From positions 1,111,758 through 1,175,757 of the forward strand of contig NC_079427.1 in assembly GCF_026213295.1 (NCBI RefSeq): a stretch of DNA of 64,000 bases. The letters run 5' to 3'. A program made the position numbers and the translations under genes. The notes beneath the pieces are model-generated. The model did not search any database. It worked only from the letters and a program-made list of their open reading frames with translations, and was not told where the DNA came from. How positions within the stretch are numbered: position 1 is the stretch's first letter; each line of letters begins with the position of its first letter. Origin of the DNA: Gadus chalcogrammus. Taxonomy: Eukaryota > Chordata > Actinopteri > Gadiformes > Gadidae. Below, piece after piece: positions 30,282-42,261 of this stretch.

Positions 30282-31639
30282 CAGATTTGGGCAGTGTACA
30301 GCCCCCGGGCCACATCCGGCCCTTTGACCGTTTCTAACCAGTCCGCGTCCCAACCAGCTCTTCTCTGGTTGCAAATCGCAACTAAAAATAAGTATAAGAA
30401 GAACCTGTCCATGAGCCACGAACTGAGCTCACTTTAGCGCTGACGTGAATGGCTGTTATTCCTGAAAAATGTCAGCTCATGCGAAAAAAAGAAAGGTAGA
30501 TACAGAGTGCCGAGTTTTTAACCAAACATAGACTTCTAAGTATTTTTTCACTGCAATCAAAGGTAAAGCCGTGTGCTTAGTTTGTGGAGAACAGGTCGCT
30601 GTGTTAAAGGATTATAGTTTGAATCACCGCTACAATACTAAACACGCGGAGAAATACGGCAACTTGACTGATGCAGATCGGGCACGGACATCTGAAGCTT
30701 TGCTAGCTAAACTGCTACAGCAACAAGGCTGTTTTACCAAGCGTTGCACATCCAGGGATGCAGCAGCCAAGACCAGCTTTGTGATATCCCACAAAACTGC
30801 CAAAAAAAGTAAGCCATTTTGGGAAGGGGAAAAAGTGTTTGGTGGACTCTGCTGCGCTAATATGCCCAGAGAAAGGTAGGTCGATCCTGGTGAAATGTGA
30901 ACAAACATTTTCAGTGATGAAGTTTAACAAATCAGGATGCAGATCTTCTCTCACTGATAATCACCTGTCAGCTGTCCTGCGCATATCCACCTCAAACATT
31001 TATCCCGACTTCAGTGCAGTTGTTCAAGCCAAGCACAGACTAGATTTCTCTCACTGAACAAGGAAAAAATAACTGAAAAACAGCTAATGGAGTAGTAAAA
31101 ATAACAACAAAAAGATAATAACACTTTGTATAAAGTTAATTTATTGCTGTTCTGAAAAACCAATGGCAAAAACATGCACATTTTGTTTAAAATTGCTTTG
31201 AGTATACTGTTCAAATAGTGACATGTTGTCAGTTTGTACTATGTCTGCTCCAGTTTTTCATCCAAAGAAAAAGCTGCGTAAAAAAACAGCTGTATTTACG
31301 CTGCAAATGAAATAGTAATAGCACTTTATAAAGTTCATTCAATGCTGTTCTTTTTTAACAATGGTAAAAACATGCTAATATTTTCACAATTGCTTTTGTG
31401 GATGTTAGTTAAATACTAACATAACTGCGTTTTGTAACATATCTGCTTTATTTTTTTCATATTCTTATCATAACATTTACTCTTACCAGTCCCAGCTTAT
31501 CAAATACCCTACATTTTACCGCTTTTTATAAAGAGATCAAATTAATGTTGAGCTGAATTGAATTTAGCCTATTGGTCCGGCCCTCCTCAACAGTCCTGTT
31601 CCTCATGTGGCCCTTTGGGAAAATGAATTGCCCACCCCT
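30282..31639 (+). mobile_element. internally deleted hAT transposon inserted in a minisatellite
   Basis: The ends are CAGATTTGGGCAG and GCCCACCCCTG. The flanking octamers CTCTAGAG (30274-30281) and TTCTAGAG (31640-31647) match at 7 of 8. It carries the GGGCCACATCCGGCCC and CATGTGGCCC motifs of Charlie-like elements and the N- and C-terminal ends of a BED-finger transposase. Confidence 0.9.
30472..31057 (+). pseudogene. BED-finger hAT transposase with the catalytic core deleted
   Basis: The N-terminal part at 30550-30830 includes GKAVCLVCGEQVAVLKDYSL then NHRYNTKHAEKYGNL, a BED-type zinc finger (C-x2-C ... H-x4-H), followed by ARTSEALLAKLLQQQG and DAAAKTSFVISHKTAKKSKP. After about 30830 the frame shifts. 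VDSAALICPEKGRS is followed at once by CEQTFSVMKFNKSGCRSSLT and DNHLSAVLRISTSNIYPDFS to a stop at 31055-31057, which is the C-terminal dimerisation end. The DDE core between is missing. Related to GTF2IRD2/ZBED-like host proteins derived from hAT. Confidence 0.82.
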
Positions 31640-31705
31640 GTTCTAGAGTGATGTTAAGGTCTTGTCTCTCTTGTGTGAGGTTAAGGTCTTGTCTCTCTCG
31701 TGTGT
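31640..31705. repeat. minisatellite remainder, right of the hAT insertion
   Basis: TGATGTTAAGGTCTTGTCTC and TGAGGTTAAGGTCTTGTCTC continue the array broken at 30281. Confidence 0.85.
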
Positions 31706-32565
31706 ATCATATCAACTTTTGGAATGGACTTTTGTGTGAACCATTGGCATCTTAAACATCCAGGTCGCCCCACAAATATATGTTTGCCTGGTCTGTCGAA
31801 AATCCACAGAAAAATAAATTCACCTGTTTTTTATTGTTTTGTACAGTAACCCAAAACCACACAGCTCAGATGACTATACAACGCATAGACATGGATTTAC
31901 ACTCAACATTGAAAGTCTGTGGATTTGTCGATAGCAGCATCTGAAAAAACCAACATAGTAAAGAAAGAAAACGAAAAATAGTTGTAACTCGAGATTCTGT
32001 TTAACATAAATTACATTAAATCTATGAATATAGGGTTTTACAGTGAGAAACCAGAAATTTAATCTATTTTTTTCTTTAGACAGTTGTCAAGGCCTTGGTT
32101 CCTTGGAGTAGCCCATAGGGGGCGCCACCAACAACATACTCATGGCTTGCTGAGGCTCGTATAGACCAACAAGCTACTTGTAGTTTAGGTTCTGGATCGC
32201 ATTGAGAACCTGTCGGTTCTCTAGAACCCAGACGACGGAACCCTTACTGCTGGGATCCAATACAATACTGTTGATGAGGCACCTTCTCTTTAATAATCAC
32301 CGTCCAATTGAAGAACAATGCATTTTTAGCCCAAATCCCACTTCATATTTGTAGCAAGGACCAAAGCAAATGGCTTGCTTTCCGCTGCATTCATTCATTC
32401 GTTGAGGGTTTAGGGGTCATCCAAGGGAAGTAACTAATTTGCAGTACAAATTCGATAATTTGCGGTAAAATCCCCTTCAGTGCTCTTAACTGTTACTGTT
32501 GTTTTATCAGTAGAAACACGAGAGGTTCTCCAACAGTAGACAGACCTGTCTCCGTTCAGCCTCCT
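31706..32565. other. intergenic, nothing recognised
   Basis: No gene or repeat supported. Confidence 0.4.
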
Positions 32566-32815
32566 GGAACTGTCTCTCTTCACTCTCCTGTCTCTCCTTT
32601 CCTTCTCTCCTTTCCTTCACTCTTCTTCTGTCTCTCCTTTCCTTCTCTCCTTTTCTTCACTCTCCCTCTCCTTTTCTTCTCTCCTTTCCTTCACTCTCCC
32701 TCTGTCTCTCCTTTCCTTCTCTCTCCCTCTGTCTCTCCTTTCCTTCTCTCTCCCTCTGTCTCTCCTTTCCTTCACTCTCCCTCTGTCTCTCCTTTCCTTC
32801 ACTCTTACTCCTTTT
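32566..32815. repeat. pyrimidine minisatellite CTCCCTCTGTCTCTCCTTTC
   Basis: Units of about 30 bp (CTTTCCTTCACTCTCCCTCTGTCTCTC) on the + strand, all pyrimidine, so prone to triplex formation. Confidence 0.9.
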
Positions 32816-32855
32816 ACATTCTTTAAAACTCTTTATCCTGCTCATCCCCTCCCCT

Positions 32856-32857
<2 letters not shown>

Positions 32858-32895
<38 letters not shown>

Positions 32896-32941
32896 CTGTG
32901 TGTGTGTGTGCGTGCATACGTGCGTGCGTGTGTGTGTGTGT
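32858..32941. repeat. (TG)n microsatellite
   Basis: TG run with GCTG, GCGTGCATACG interruptions. Confidence 0.93.
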
Positions 32942-33072
32942 AGGGAAGTAAGAGAAACAAGTGTACTTGTTTCCATATGTCTATTTGTAAGTGTAACTTT
33001 GTGTGCTTGAGTTCTGTCTTTTTTTTGTAATGGTGTTGTTACTGTGTGTGTATGTGTGTGTGCTTTTGTGTG

Positions 33073-33189
<117 letters not shown>

Positions 33190-33299
33190 GGTCAACCTGT
33201 TCCCAGTTAGCTTCATTAGCATACAGATGTTAGCCTGAAAAGAGAAAGACGCACAAAAGATGATGTCAGACACAAACACATTCAAACAGCCCATCCCCC

Positions 33300-33451
<152 letters not shown>

Positions 33452-33594
33452 CCTACCCAGCCGCCCGGCCAGGGGCAGAGCCTAACTGGTGAATAGATGG
33501 AATCAGTGAGGAGTTCCCATTGTTCTGAAGCAGCTCTTTGTTCTGGCATCTGTTGCTCCAATCCTCCACCCCCAGCCTCATCCAGCCTCACCCA

Positions 33595-34040
33595 ACCTCA
33601 CCCTTAACCTCCCCCTCTCCCCCTCAGCCCCACTCCCCCTCTCCCCCTCCCCCTCTCCTCCTCTCCTCCTCTCCTCCTCTCCCCCTCAGCCCCACTCCCC
33701 TCTCCCCCTCCCCCCTCCCCTCCTCTCCCCCTCAGCCCCACTCCCCCTCTCCCCCTCCCCCTCTCCTCCTCTCCCCCTCAGCCCCACTCCCCTCTCCCCT
33801 CTCCCCCTCCCCCCGCCTCTCTCCTCCCCTCCCCCCTCCCCCTCTCCTCCTCTCCCCCTCCGCCCCTCTCCTCTTCTCCCCCTCCCCCCCCCTCTCAGAC
33901 TCTCCCCCTCACCCCCCCTCTCAGACTCTCCCCCTCGCTCCTATCCCCCTCTCTCTTACTCCCCCCCTCTCCCCCTCTCTCTTACTCCCCCCCTCTCCCC
34001 CTCTCTCCCTCCCCCCCACTCCCTCCCTCTCCTGCTCGCT
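33595..34040. repeat. CT-rich low-complexity tract
   Basis: CCCCTCTCC, TCCTCCTC and CAGCCCCACTCCCC units make a 450-bp polypyrimidine block. The proline/serine frame of 179 aa is an artefact. Confidence 0.93.
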
Positions 34041-34671
34041 CATTAAGAAGCGGCTGGTTGGAGAGGAAATGAGTTGAAACGGTTTGTGTTAATTCATCAT
34101 TAGTTTAATGAAAGAGGAATCTGTATGATTAGCCTTTACTGGCTTATCTCTGTCCCTCCCCACTCATATGGCGAGTGGCTGTGCGGTAATAAGGAGGAAG
34201 CGTCCCTTATTAATAGGTGAATCAAGTTTATTCAACATCCTGTTGACCGTCAGCAGGTTGTCTCTTGTGGTCTCTGGAGCCACGTGCTCTGTTCTAAAGA
34301 GACTTTATTCAGCAGTTGAATAGATCTCTTTTATTCTATGTTTGTGCTGCTACTACTGTGTTGTCTGTGGTTCTACCCTCAGACCAACACAAGGTAAGTG
34401 AGCGGTCTCAGGCTCACTCACACATAAAGGAGGGAAATCATTCAATCACCCAAGAAATGTTTTCAATGACTTTATTTTCAAAGCAAAATGGACAATATAT
34501 TAAGATAAACAGCCTGAATATCACTCCATGGAATGTCAACAATCAATGCAATTAAATTATAAAAAAAGAGAAGGAAACACAATATACTTCACTCTGAACA
34601 ACCAAATAAATAGATTTTTTTAAATTAACAAATGTCAAAAGGACCTTGACCTCAAGGCCAAAAGCTAGCAA
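34041..34671. other. intergenic; possible distal 3' UTR of the zinc-finger gene
   Basis: On the reverse strand there is AATAAAGTCATTG near 34458-34470 and an AU-rich ATTTATTTGG near 34600. Either could belong to a long 3' UTR of the gene at 36.1 kb, but the intervening minisatellite makes this doubtful. Confidence 0.3.
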
Positions 34672-34795
34672 CTTTAGCATCATCATGGCTAACAGTTAGC
34701 ATCAGCATGGCTAACAGTTAGCGTCAGCATGGCTAACAGTTAGCATCAGCATGGCTTACCGCCAACATCAGCGTGGCTAACAGTTAACATCAGCA
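34672..34795. repeat. 22-bp minisatellite GCATGGCTAACAGTTAGCAT
   Basis: Five units of CATGGCTAACAGTTAGCATCAG. Each contains the palindrome GCTAACAGTTAGC. Confidence 0.9.
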
Positions 34796-34903
34796 CCTGA
34801 ATTAGCTCTGAATTCACTTAAAGAATAACAGGCCTTAAAGAAATTTATTTTTTCCCTTCATAAGACGCTTGTGGCCTGGTTCCTGTATCTTCACCCAACA
34901 ACA

Positions 34904-35286
34904 GCTGGTTCTACCTGTGAGTCAGCTCACTGCTGGTTCTACCTGTGAGTCAGCTCACTGCTGGTTCTACCTGTCAGTCAGCTCACTGCTGGTTCTACCA
35001 GTCAGTCAGCTCACTGCTGGTTCTACCTGTCAGTCAGCTCACTGCTGGTTCTACCTGTCAGTCAGCTCACTGCTGGTTCTACCTGTCAGTCAGCTCTCAG
35101 CTGGTTCTACCTGTCAGTCAGCTCACTGCTGGTTCTGTCAGTCAGCTCACTGCTGGTTCTACCTGTCAGTCAACCCTCAGCTGGTTCTACCTGTCAGTCA
35201 GCTCACTGCTGGTCCTGTCAGTCAGCTCACTGCTGGTCCTGTCACTCAGCTCACTGCTGGTCCTGTCAGTCAGCTCACTGCTGGTC
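34904..35286. repeat. 28-bp minisatellite CTGGTTCTACCTGTCAGTCA
   Basis: About 15 units of CTGCTGGTTCTACCTGTCAG + TCAGCTCA, with shorter CTGGTCCTGTCAGTCAG units at the right end. Confidence 0.95.
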
Positions 35287-35612
35287 TGCCCGGTGTCTGT
35301 GTCGACCTCTAGTTGGGGCAACAGGTTAGCTGAGAGTGGCCCTCAGGCTCAGCCTGGACGTGCTGAGAAGGAGCCGTCCCAGAGTGGCACCGGTCGGCTG
35401 GGACCATACGACGCGTCATTCCACGACTCAGAGTGAAGGAGGCGAGGAGCAGATTCCCAGTTTGGGAACGCTGTGGTTAAGGCAACAGGACGTAGGAATG
35501 CCGAGTGTGTTCCCTCCTCTGGACTCTCTCCTCCTCGCCACATCCATCACACTACGTCACAACTGACGGGGAGAAGCATCGTCAAAATACAAAAGCACAA
35601 TCAATACAACCA

Positions 35613-35621
35613 AATAAATAA
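35613..35621 (-). promoter_or_regulatory. AU-rich element UUAUUUAUU in the likely 3' UTR
   Basis: Read on the reverse strand the sequence is TTATTTATT, the optimal binding nonamer of ZFP36-family proteins. It lies 479 bases downstream of the stop at 36100, on the same strand. ZFP36-family mRNAs are known to be controlled through such elements. Confidence 0.5.
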
Positions 35622-36099
35622 CTAGGAACAGTGGTAAGCTACGACGTCAACACCGGCTAAAACCAGCCGCTGAAGGAGGGGCTACAGTCCGCTTTGGTAC
35701 CCAGAGGGAGGGGCTCCCGAACCTCTGGTGTCTCAATGAACGAATGAATCACCCCCGCAGCAGAGGGCAGGGCGGGGGCGCCCCGGCCGTCAGGGAGCCC
35801 TTTGATTCTCCTTCTGAGCGGGAGACGGCCCCCCCCAGAGGTTCTCCGTCAGAGCCGGGCCGGGGGGGTCTATGAACGGTATACAACAGTACACAGACGT
35901 TCCAGAGCACAGAACACGAGAGTCTGCCAGAACTGGAGCAACGTGGAGCAGCTACCGCTGCTGGGATGAGGGGAATGCAATATGCACAGTAGGGAGCTCA
36001 GAGACCACACACACACACCGCTCTGGCGGTCCGGGCAGGAGCAGAGGATCATGGGAGATGGAGTCCCGGGGTGTTCCGGCCTCCCGCTCCTCCTCAGGT

Positions 36100-36851
36100 C
36101 TACTCGTCGGTCACCGACAGGCGGCTGAAGATGGGGAGGCGCCGGCCCTCGAAGCAAGGGGAGTCAGAGCCCCCGGAGCTCAGGGAGCAGGAGGAGGTGT
36201 ACCCCTCCTCGGAGAGGGAGTCGGCCGAGGCGCAGCGCTGCAGCCCCGCGGCGGCGAAGGACGAGGCGGAGGAGACGGCGGCCTGGCACTTGGCGACGGC
36301 ATCGCTGAGGGCGTAGAAGCGGAGGGCGGAGTCCGCGACGTCCGCCGCCAGGAGGGAGGAGCCGGAGAAGGGGGAGGAGCCGGAGAAGGGGTAGGAGCAG
36401 AGCGACCGGGGCCCCGGCTCCGGGAACAGAGGAGAGAGGAGCTCCGGACTGCCGAAGGAGGAGGTGGAGGACGGGGGAGGGGAGACGGAGGCGGCGCGGG
36501 AGAAGAGGAGCGAGGAGGGGGCGGGCTGGAAGGCGGACCCCAGGGTCTGAGGAACGGCACCGGAGGAGGAGGAGGAGGAGGAGGAGGAGGAGGAGGAGAA
36601 GCCGGCGAAGCTGAAGCTGTGGCGGAGCAGAGGAGGGCGGGGCCGGTGAGGCGGGGCGGGGCCGGGGGAGCAGGAGGAGCAGGAGGAGGAGGCGTCCTGC
36701 ATCTCGTCGGCGTTGTGGATGAAGTGGCAGCGGGCGCCGTAGGGGCAGAAGCCCGCCGTGTGGAAGGTGCGGCAGGGCTCCGTCTTGTAGCGGGGGTGGC
36801 GGTGCAGCCCCCGCACCTCCTCCTCGCCGTGGGCGAACTGGCACTTGGAGC
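36100..36851 (-). CDS. zfp36l1: ZFP36L1/L2-type mRNA decay activator, main exon (5' partial at gap)
   Basis: A tandem CCCH zinc-finger protein that binds AU-rich 3' UTRs and recruits deadenylases. Visible are the end of finger 1 (SKCQFAHGEEE), the linker VRGLHRHPRYKTE, and all of finger 2 (C-x8-C-x5-C-x3-H in PCRTFHTAGFCPYGARCHFIH). Then come HSFSFAGF, a Ser/Pro-rich region, and the conserved C-terminal motif GRRLPIFSRLSVTDE that binds the CNOT1 deadenylase scaffold, ending in TAG at 36100. The N terminus lies in the 100-N gap. HSFSFAGF and the EGY...GSDSP stretch look like ZFP36L1; HNADE is more like L2, so the paralogue is tentative. KTEPC replaces the usual KTELC before finger 2. The long + strand frame opposite is a GC-rich shadow. 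Confidence 0.92.
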
Positions 36852-36951
36852 NNNNNNNNNNNNNNNNNNNNNNNNNNNNNNNNNNNNNNNNNNNNNNNNN
36901 NNNNNNNNNNNNNNNNNNNNNNNNNNNNNNNNNNNNNNNNNNNNNNNNNNN
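36852..36951. other. assembly gap (100 N)
   Basis: Exactly 100 N, the usual placeholder for a gap of unknown size. It removes finger 1 and the N terminus of the zinc-finger gene; no coding sequence is seen on its far side. Confidence 0.99.
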
Positions 36952-37011
36952 ACCCTGTTTTTATGACTGGGTAATAATACATACCCGTTACTGATTCACA
37001 ATATCCAATAC

Positions 37012-37611
37012 TAGGCCTGGGTAAAAAGATCGATTTAATCGATTTTGGATCGATTTTGTTTAAATTTCACGCTATCGATTCACAGGGCATGAGATCGATT
37101 TTTTTCTTTTTTGGTAAATATGTTGAAAAAATATGAATTTAAGGAGTTTTATAATACTTGAATATTTTATCTTAAATGGTATAATCTTTACAATGGTTAC
37201 ATTTATATATTTTAGGAAGATGGAGGCAGTTTTGTTTATAGTTGCCTGGATTGTCATTAATGTAGCCTACAAAATAAAAACATGTCTTTTGCAGTGTGTT
37301 GCATGGAGATCATTTCATTAATATAATGAATTAGGCAGGCCATCACGTTGAATAGAATGTCAAATCTTGCTAAGGATGTTAATTAACAGTCACAACTACA
37401 AGATTTTAGTCACAATTAATGATTTTAGTGATGAATTAATGATGATAGCCTATAAAGAATATTTCCTTACAACTTAAGAAAATTATCATTCAATCTAGGA
37501 GCAGATGGAACCGATTCGGATTGAATCGAATCGAATCGTGATTAATCGATTTAAAGCCTTCAGAATCGAAATTGAATCGATTCAGGAACTTGGCCATGAT
37601 ACCCAGCCCTA
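37012..37611. mobile_element. hAT-type element with perfect 8-bp target duplication
   Basis: TCCAATAC at 37004-37011 and 37612-37619 flank an element starting TAGGCCTGGGTA and ending TACCCAGCCCTA. The subterminal ATCGATTTAATCGATTTTGG and GAATCGATTCAGGAACTTGG resemble the element at 2551. 600 bp, non-coding. Confidence 0.92.
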
Positions 37612-37619
37612 TCCAATAC

Positions 37620-37850
37620 TAATACACAATACCCCATACTAATATACCCCATACTAATACCCGTCACTAATACACAATACCCCATACTAACACACAAAAC
37701 CCCATAGTAATACACAATACCCCATACTAATACACAATAACCCGTACTAATACACAATACCCCATACTAATACATAATACCTGTTACTAATACACAATAC
37801 CCCATACTAACACACAATACCCCGTACTAATACCCAATACCCCGTACCCT
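37620..37850. repeat. 20-bp minisatellite ACTAATACACAATACCCCAT
   Basis: About 11 units of ACTAATACACAATACCCCAT with GTT/GTA variants. The first unit overlaps the hAT target duplication, so the element landed at the array edge. Confidence 0.93.
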
Positions 37851-38067
37851 ATGTTGCATGTTAGGACACTATCACCATTGCCACTGAACTTTGAATGGGA
37901 AACTTCATAAAACATCACATCCAAACCAAACCAACACACACAAACACAATCGATCACACAGACACACACACACACCTCCCAGCTAAGTGCTGTGTGTGAG
38001 GAACAAAAGCTTTTTTATCACCATTACACAGCTCTCCATTTTACTACACTTAGTCGCCTTGTGTCTC

Positions 38068-38075
38068 AAACACAC

Positions 38076-38110
<35 letters not shown>
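38068..38110. repeat. (CA)n microsatellite
   Basis: Short CA run with two CG interruptions. Confidence 0.92.
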
Positions 38111-38112
<2 letters not shown>

Positions 38113-38285
38113 GTGTAGCTTATTGAGATGCTCCTCTAAGAGCATGTTTAAGACAGCTCGCCGAGGTAATGGCTAACTGCTATTAAAAATAGCAACTGGA
38201 GCCAGCAGCCAATCAGGAGTGGCCAGCTCCACACGGCTGAGAGGGAGATCTCTGATAGGACGTAAATGATTCACAACAACGTCTC

Positions 38286-38422
<137 letters not shown>

Positions 38423-38768
38423 CTGGAGGGAGAGTGGAATAGAAGAGTGGAGACCAGAGGAGGAGGAGTTAATGGTGCTCCTCTTCTAATGAACCGTTGT
38501 TCTTCTCATCCTCAACACAGAAGGACGGTCGGCTCTGTGCTGCCTGGCCATGCGGCACATGTTAACGCGGTAAGGATGGATTAATATTAACAAGTTACAT
38601 GTTTTATTACAACCTAACATTCTGAGACGGACAGGTGTCGTACGCACTGTCAGTCTGTCAAATTGTTAATAACAATAGAAAATATAAAGAAATTGGAAAC
38701 AAGTTACTTAATATCTCGAGCTGCAACCGTACCGTGGAGCAGGCCAGACACTACGACACACACACATG

Positions 38769-38890
<122 letters not shown>

Positions 38891-38984
38891 AATAAGTCCC
38901 ATGACCTCGCTATCCTTCGAAATAATTGGATGTCAGGTCATGACATCAGAGAAAGAGAGAGAAAAAGCGAACGAGACAGCTGTC

Positions 38985-39645
38985 CTTCATCACAGCTTCA
39001 GCATGTTCTTCATCACAGTCTGTCCTCTATCAAAGCTACAGTCTGTCCTTTATCAAAGCTACAGTCTGTCCTTTATCGCAGTATGTCCTATTTCACAGCT
39101 ACTGTCTGTCCTTCATCACAGCTACTGTCTGTCCTTTATCACAGTCTGTCCTTCATCACAGCTACAGTCTGTCCTCTATCACAGCTACAGTCTGTCCTCT
39201 ATCAAAGCTACAGTCTGTCCTCTATCAAAGCTACAGTCTGTCCTCTATCAAAGCTACAGTCTGTCCTTTATCACAGTATGTCCTTTATCACAGCTACAGT
39301 CTGTCCTTTATCACAGCTACAGTCTGTCCTATATCACAGCTGCTCTCTGTCCTTTATCACAGCTACAGTCTGTCCTTTATCACAGCTACAGTCTGTCCTC
39401 TATCAAAGCTACAGTCTGTCCTCTATCAAAGCTACAGTCTGTCCTTTATCACAGCTACAGTCTGTCCTATATCACAGCTACAGTCTGTCTTTCATCACAG
39501 CTAGTCTGTCCTTTATCACAGCTAGTCTGTCCTATATCACAGCTACTGTCTGTCCTTTATCGCAGCTACAGTCTGTCCGATATCACAGCTACAGTCTGTC
39601 CTTCATCACAGCTACTGTCTGTCCTATATCACAGCTACAGTCTGT
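38985..39645. repeat. 23-bp minisatellite CAGCTACAGTCTGTCCTTTA
   Basis: About 28 units of CAGCTACAGTCTGTCCTWTA + TCA, some shortened. The frames of 400 and 320 aa across it are repeat products. Confidence 0.95.
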
Positions 39646-39989
39646 CCCACAGCCTGTTCAATGTAGGAGCTGTCAAACAGGCAGAGATGAACTATTTCTG
39701 CCTAAAGCAGAATGGTTCAGTCAGGTGAATGAGGGTGGTGTAAATGAGGGTGGTGTAAAACAGCAGACAGAAATCAGAGATGGAACTCGTCTTCCTCTCT
39801 TCTCCAACCTGCACCACAGAGAAAGCCCAAACGAGCTGATCCAAGAGCACCATTGCATCCCATAATGCATCAGTAGTGTCCAACTAGACGTGAAGCCCCG
39901 CCCTCTTTGGGTCACAGGTCAAAATGAAGCTGACCCTAATGAGGGGAAGGACAACGGGGGTCCCAGCCGGCGTCTGGAGAACACCTGAG

Positions 39990-40130
39990 CTGCTAGACCA
40001 ATCAGCACTCACCATGCCTCCCCACTGACCCATGTGATGTGTGCATGAGTCACCTGAGCTGCTAGACCAATCAGCACTCACCATGCCTCCCCACTGACCC
40101 ATGTGATATGTGCATGAGTCACCGGTGACA
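39990..40130. repeat. two-copy tandem duplication of about 69 bp
   Basis: CACCTGAGCTGCTAGACCAA ... CACTGACCCATGTGATRTGT then GCATGAGT occurs twice in direct order with one difference. Confidence 0.9.
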
Positions 40131-40156
40131 GAGGATCTGTCATTAAAGCGCAGGTA

Positions 40157-40198
<42 letters not shown>

Positions 40199-40230
40199 AG
40201 GCTGACACAAACGCACACACACACACACAG
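40157..40230. repeat. (CA)n microsatellites
   Basis: Two CA runs separated by CTTAGGCTGACACAAACG. Confidence 0.93.
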
Positions 40231-40300
40231 GACAAAATGATCTAACGCAGGTTTCAACGCTAGTGTAACCTCGCCATTGCTTGACTCAACCAAAATGAGC

Positions 40301-40612
40301 CCTCCTTCTGACTCCTCCCCTCCCTCTAACCCCTCCCCTCCCTCTAACTCCTCCCATCCTTCTGACTCCTCCCCTCCCTCTAACCCCTCCCCTCCATCTA
40401 ACCCCTCCCCTCCCTCTAACTCCTCCCATCCTTCTGACTCCTCCCCTCCCTCTAACCCCTCCCCTCCATCTAACCCCTCCCCTCCCTCTAACTCCTCCCA
40501 TCCTTCTGACTCCTCCCCTCCCTCTAACCCCTCCCCTCCATCTAACCCCTCCCCTCCCTCTAACTCCTCCCATCCTTCTGACTCCTCCCCTCCCTCTAAT
40601 TCCTCCCACAGC
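40301..40612. repeat. CT-rich minisatellite with 75-bp higher-order unit
   Basis: Short CTCCCCTCCCTCTAAC units are ordered in a repeating block (TCCCATCCTTCTGACTCCTC ... TCCATCTAACCCCTCC) of about 75 bp, four times. Confidence 0.93.
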
Positions 40613-40711
40613 TTCGAGCAGACCTCTTTAGCGGTTCAGAGGGTCAGACGACCAGATATGGTCAAGCGTTGAATGACTTCCTGTGTCCTGTGGGCTCAAC
40701 ATCTACAAGAT

Positions 40712-41242
40712 GTTCACCATTCAAACCACTACAGGTTCACCATTCAAACCACTACAGGTTCACCATTCAAACCTCTACATGTTCACCATTCAAACCACTA
40801 CAGGTTCACCATTCAAACCATTACATGTTCACCATTCAAACCATTACATGTTCACCATTCAAACCATTCCATGTTCACCATTTAAACCATTACAGGTTCA
40901 CCATTCAAACCACTACATGTTCACCATTCAAACCATGACAGGTTCACCATTCAAACCACTACAGGTTCACCATTCAAACCATTACCGGTTCACCTTTCAT
41001 ACCACTACAGGTTCACCATTCAAACCACTACATGTTCACCATTCAAACCACTACAGGTTCACCATTCAAACCATTACCGGTTCACCATTCATACCACTAC
41101 AGGTTCACCATTCAAACCACTACATGTTCACCATTCAAACCACTACAGGTTCACCATTCAAACCATTACAGGTTCACCATTCAAACCATTACAGGTTCAC
41201 CATTCAAACCATTACAGGTTCACCATTCAAACCACTACATTG
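40712..41242. repeat. 23-bp minisatellite CACCATTCAAACCACTACAG
   Basis: About 23 units of TTCACCATTCAAACCAYTACAGG. The three overlapping long frames are repeat products. Confidence 0.95.
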
Positions 41243-41261
41243 TCCCTGCTGCCGCAGACTG

Positions 41262-41455
41262 GGAGCTTCCTCACCTCCCAGTCCTGTGATGGTCTGCCTC
41301 CCAGTCCTGTGATGGTCTGCCTCCCAGTCCTGTGATGGTCTGACTGGGAGCTGCCTCACCTCCCAGTCCTGTGATGGTCTGCCTCCCAGTCCTGTGATGG
41401 TCTGCCTCCCAGTCCTGTGATGGTCTGACTGGGAGCTGCCTCACCTCCCAGTCCT
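41262..41455. repeat. 22-bp minisatellite TCCCAGTCCTGTGATGGTCTG
   Basis: Units of CCTCCCAGTCCTGTGATGGTCTG with a repeated ACTGGGAGCTGCCTCA segment, giving an 80-bp higher-order period. Confidence 0.92.
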
Positions 41456-41719
41456 GCAGTCTGAAGCTGCAAGCGTTCCCATATTAATGAAGAGGGGATT
41501 CCAAGCTGCTCTTCAAACACTGAGCAGCAGTGATTTGTTCACCATGCAGGTCCCGCTGTATTAAAGATATATCCATTTGTATTTAAGCAGTGGATGAGAA
41601 ACACTAAATCAGGTGGAAGGGACCATGTAATTAATAAGGACTTTGGCTCATATTCCATGTGGCCGCTCTCTCTCCTATAAAAACTACAACAGGCTAGGGT
41701 TGGCATGTTAACACAACTA

Positions 41720-42122
41720 AAACACCAGGCTACCACAACAGGCTACCACAACAGGCTACCACAACAAGCTCACACAACAGCCTCACACAACAGGCTACCA
41801 CAACAAGCTCACGCAACAGGCTCACACAACAGGCTCACACAACAGGCTACCACAACAGGCTCACACAACAGGCTACCACAACAGGCTCACATAACAGGCT
41901 ACCACACCAGACTCACACAACAGGCTACCACAACAGGCTACCACAACAGGCTACCACAACAGGCTACCACAACAGGCTCACACAACAGGCTACCACACCA
42001 GGCTACCACACCAGGCTCACACAACAGGCTACCACAACAGGCTCACACAACAGGCTACCACAACAGGCTACCACAACAGGCTACCACAACAGGCTACCAC
42101 AACAGGCTACCATAACAGGCTA
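41720..42122. repeat. 13-bp minisatellite AACAGGCTACCAC
   Basis: AACAGGCTACCAC and AACAGGCTCACAC units alternate, about 31 copies. Confidence 0.95.
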
Positions 42123-42261
42123 ATTCACCCCTTACGGATGAGGTCCTTGTGGTTCTGGGGTTCCTTCCTCACCGTTAACTTGCAGATGAAGACGATGGTG
42201 ACGAGGAGGAGGATGAGGTTCAACTCCTGAGCCGTACTCCATCCTCCTCCATAAGGTGCAG

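Noticed and set aside
35872..36966. 364-aa + strand frame across the gap
   Set aside because: Antisense shadow of the GC-rich ZFP36L exon; it also runs through Ns.
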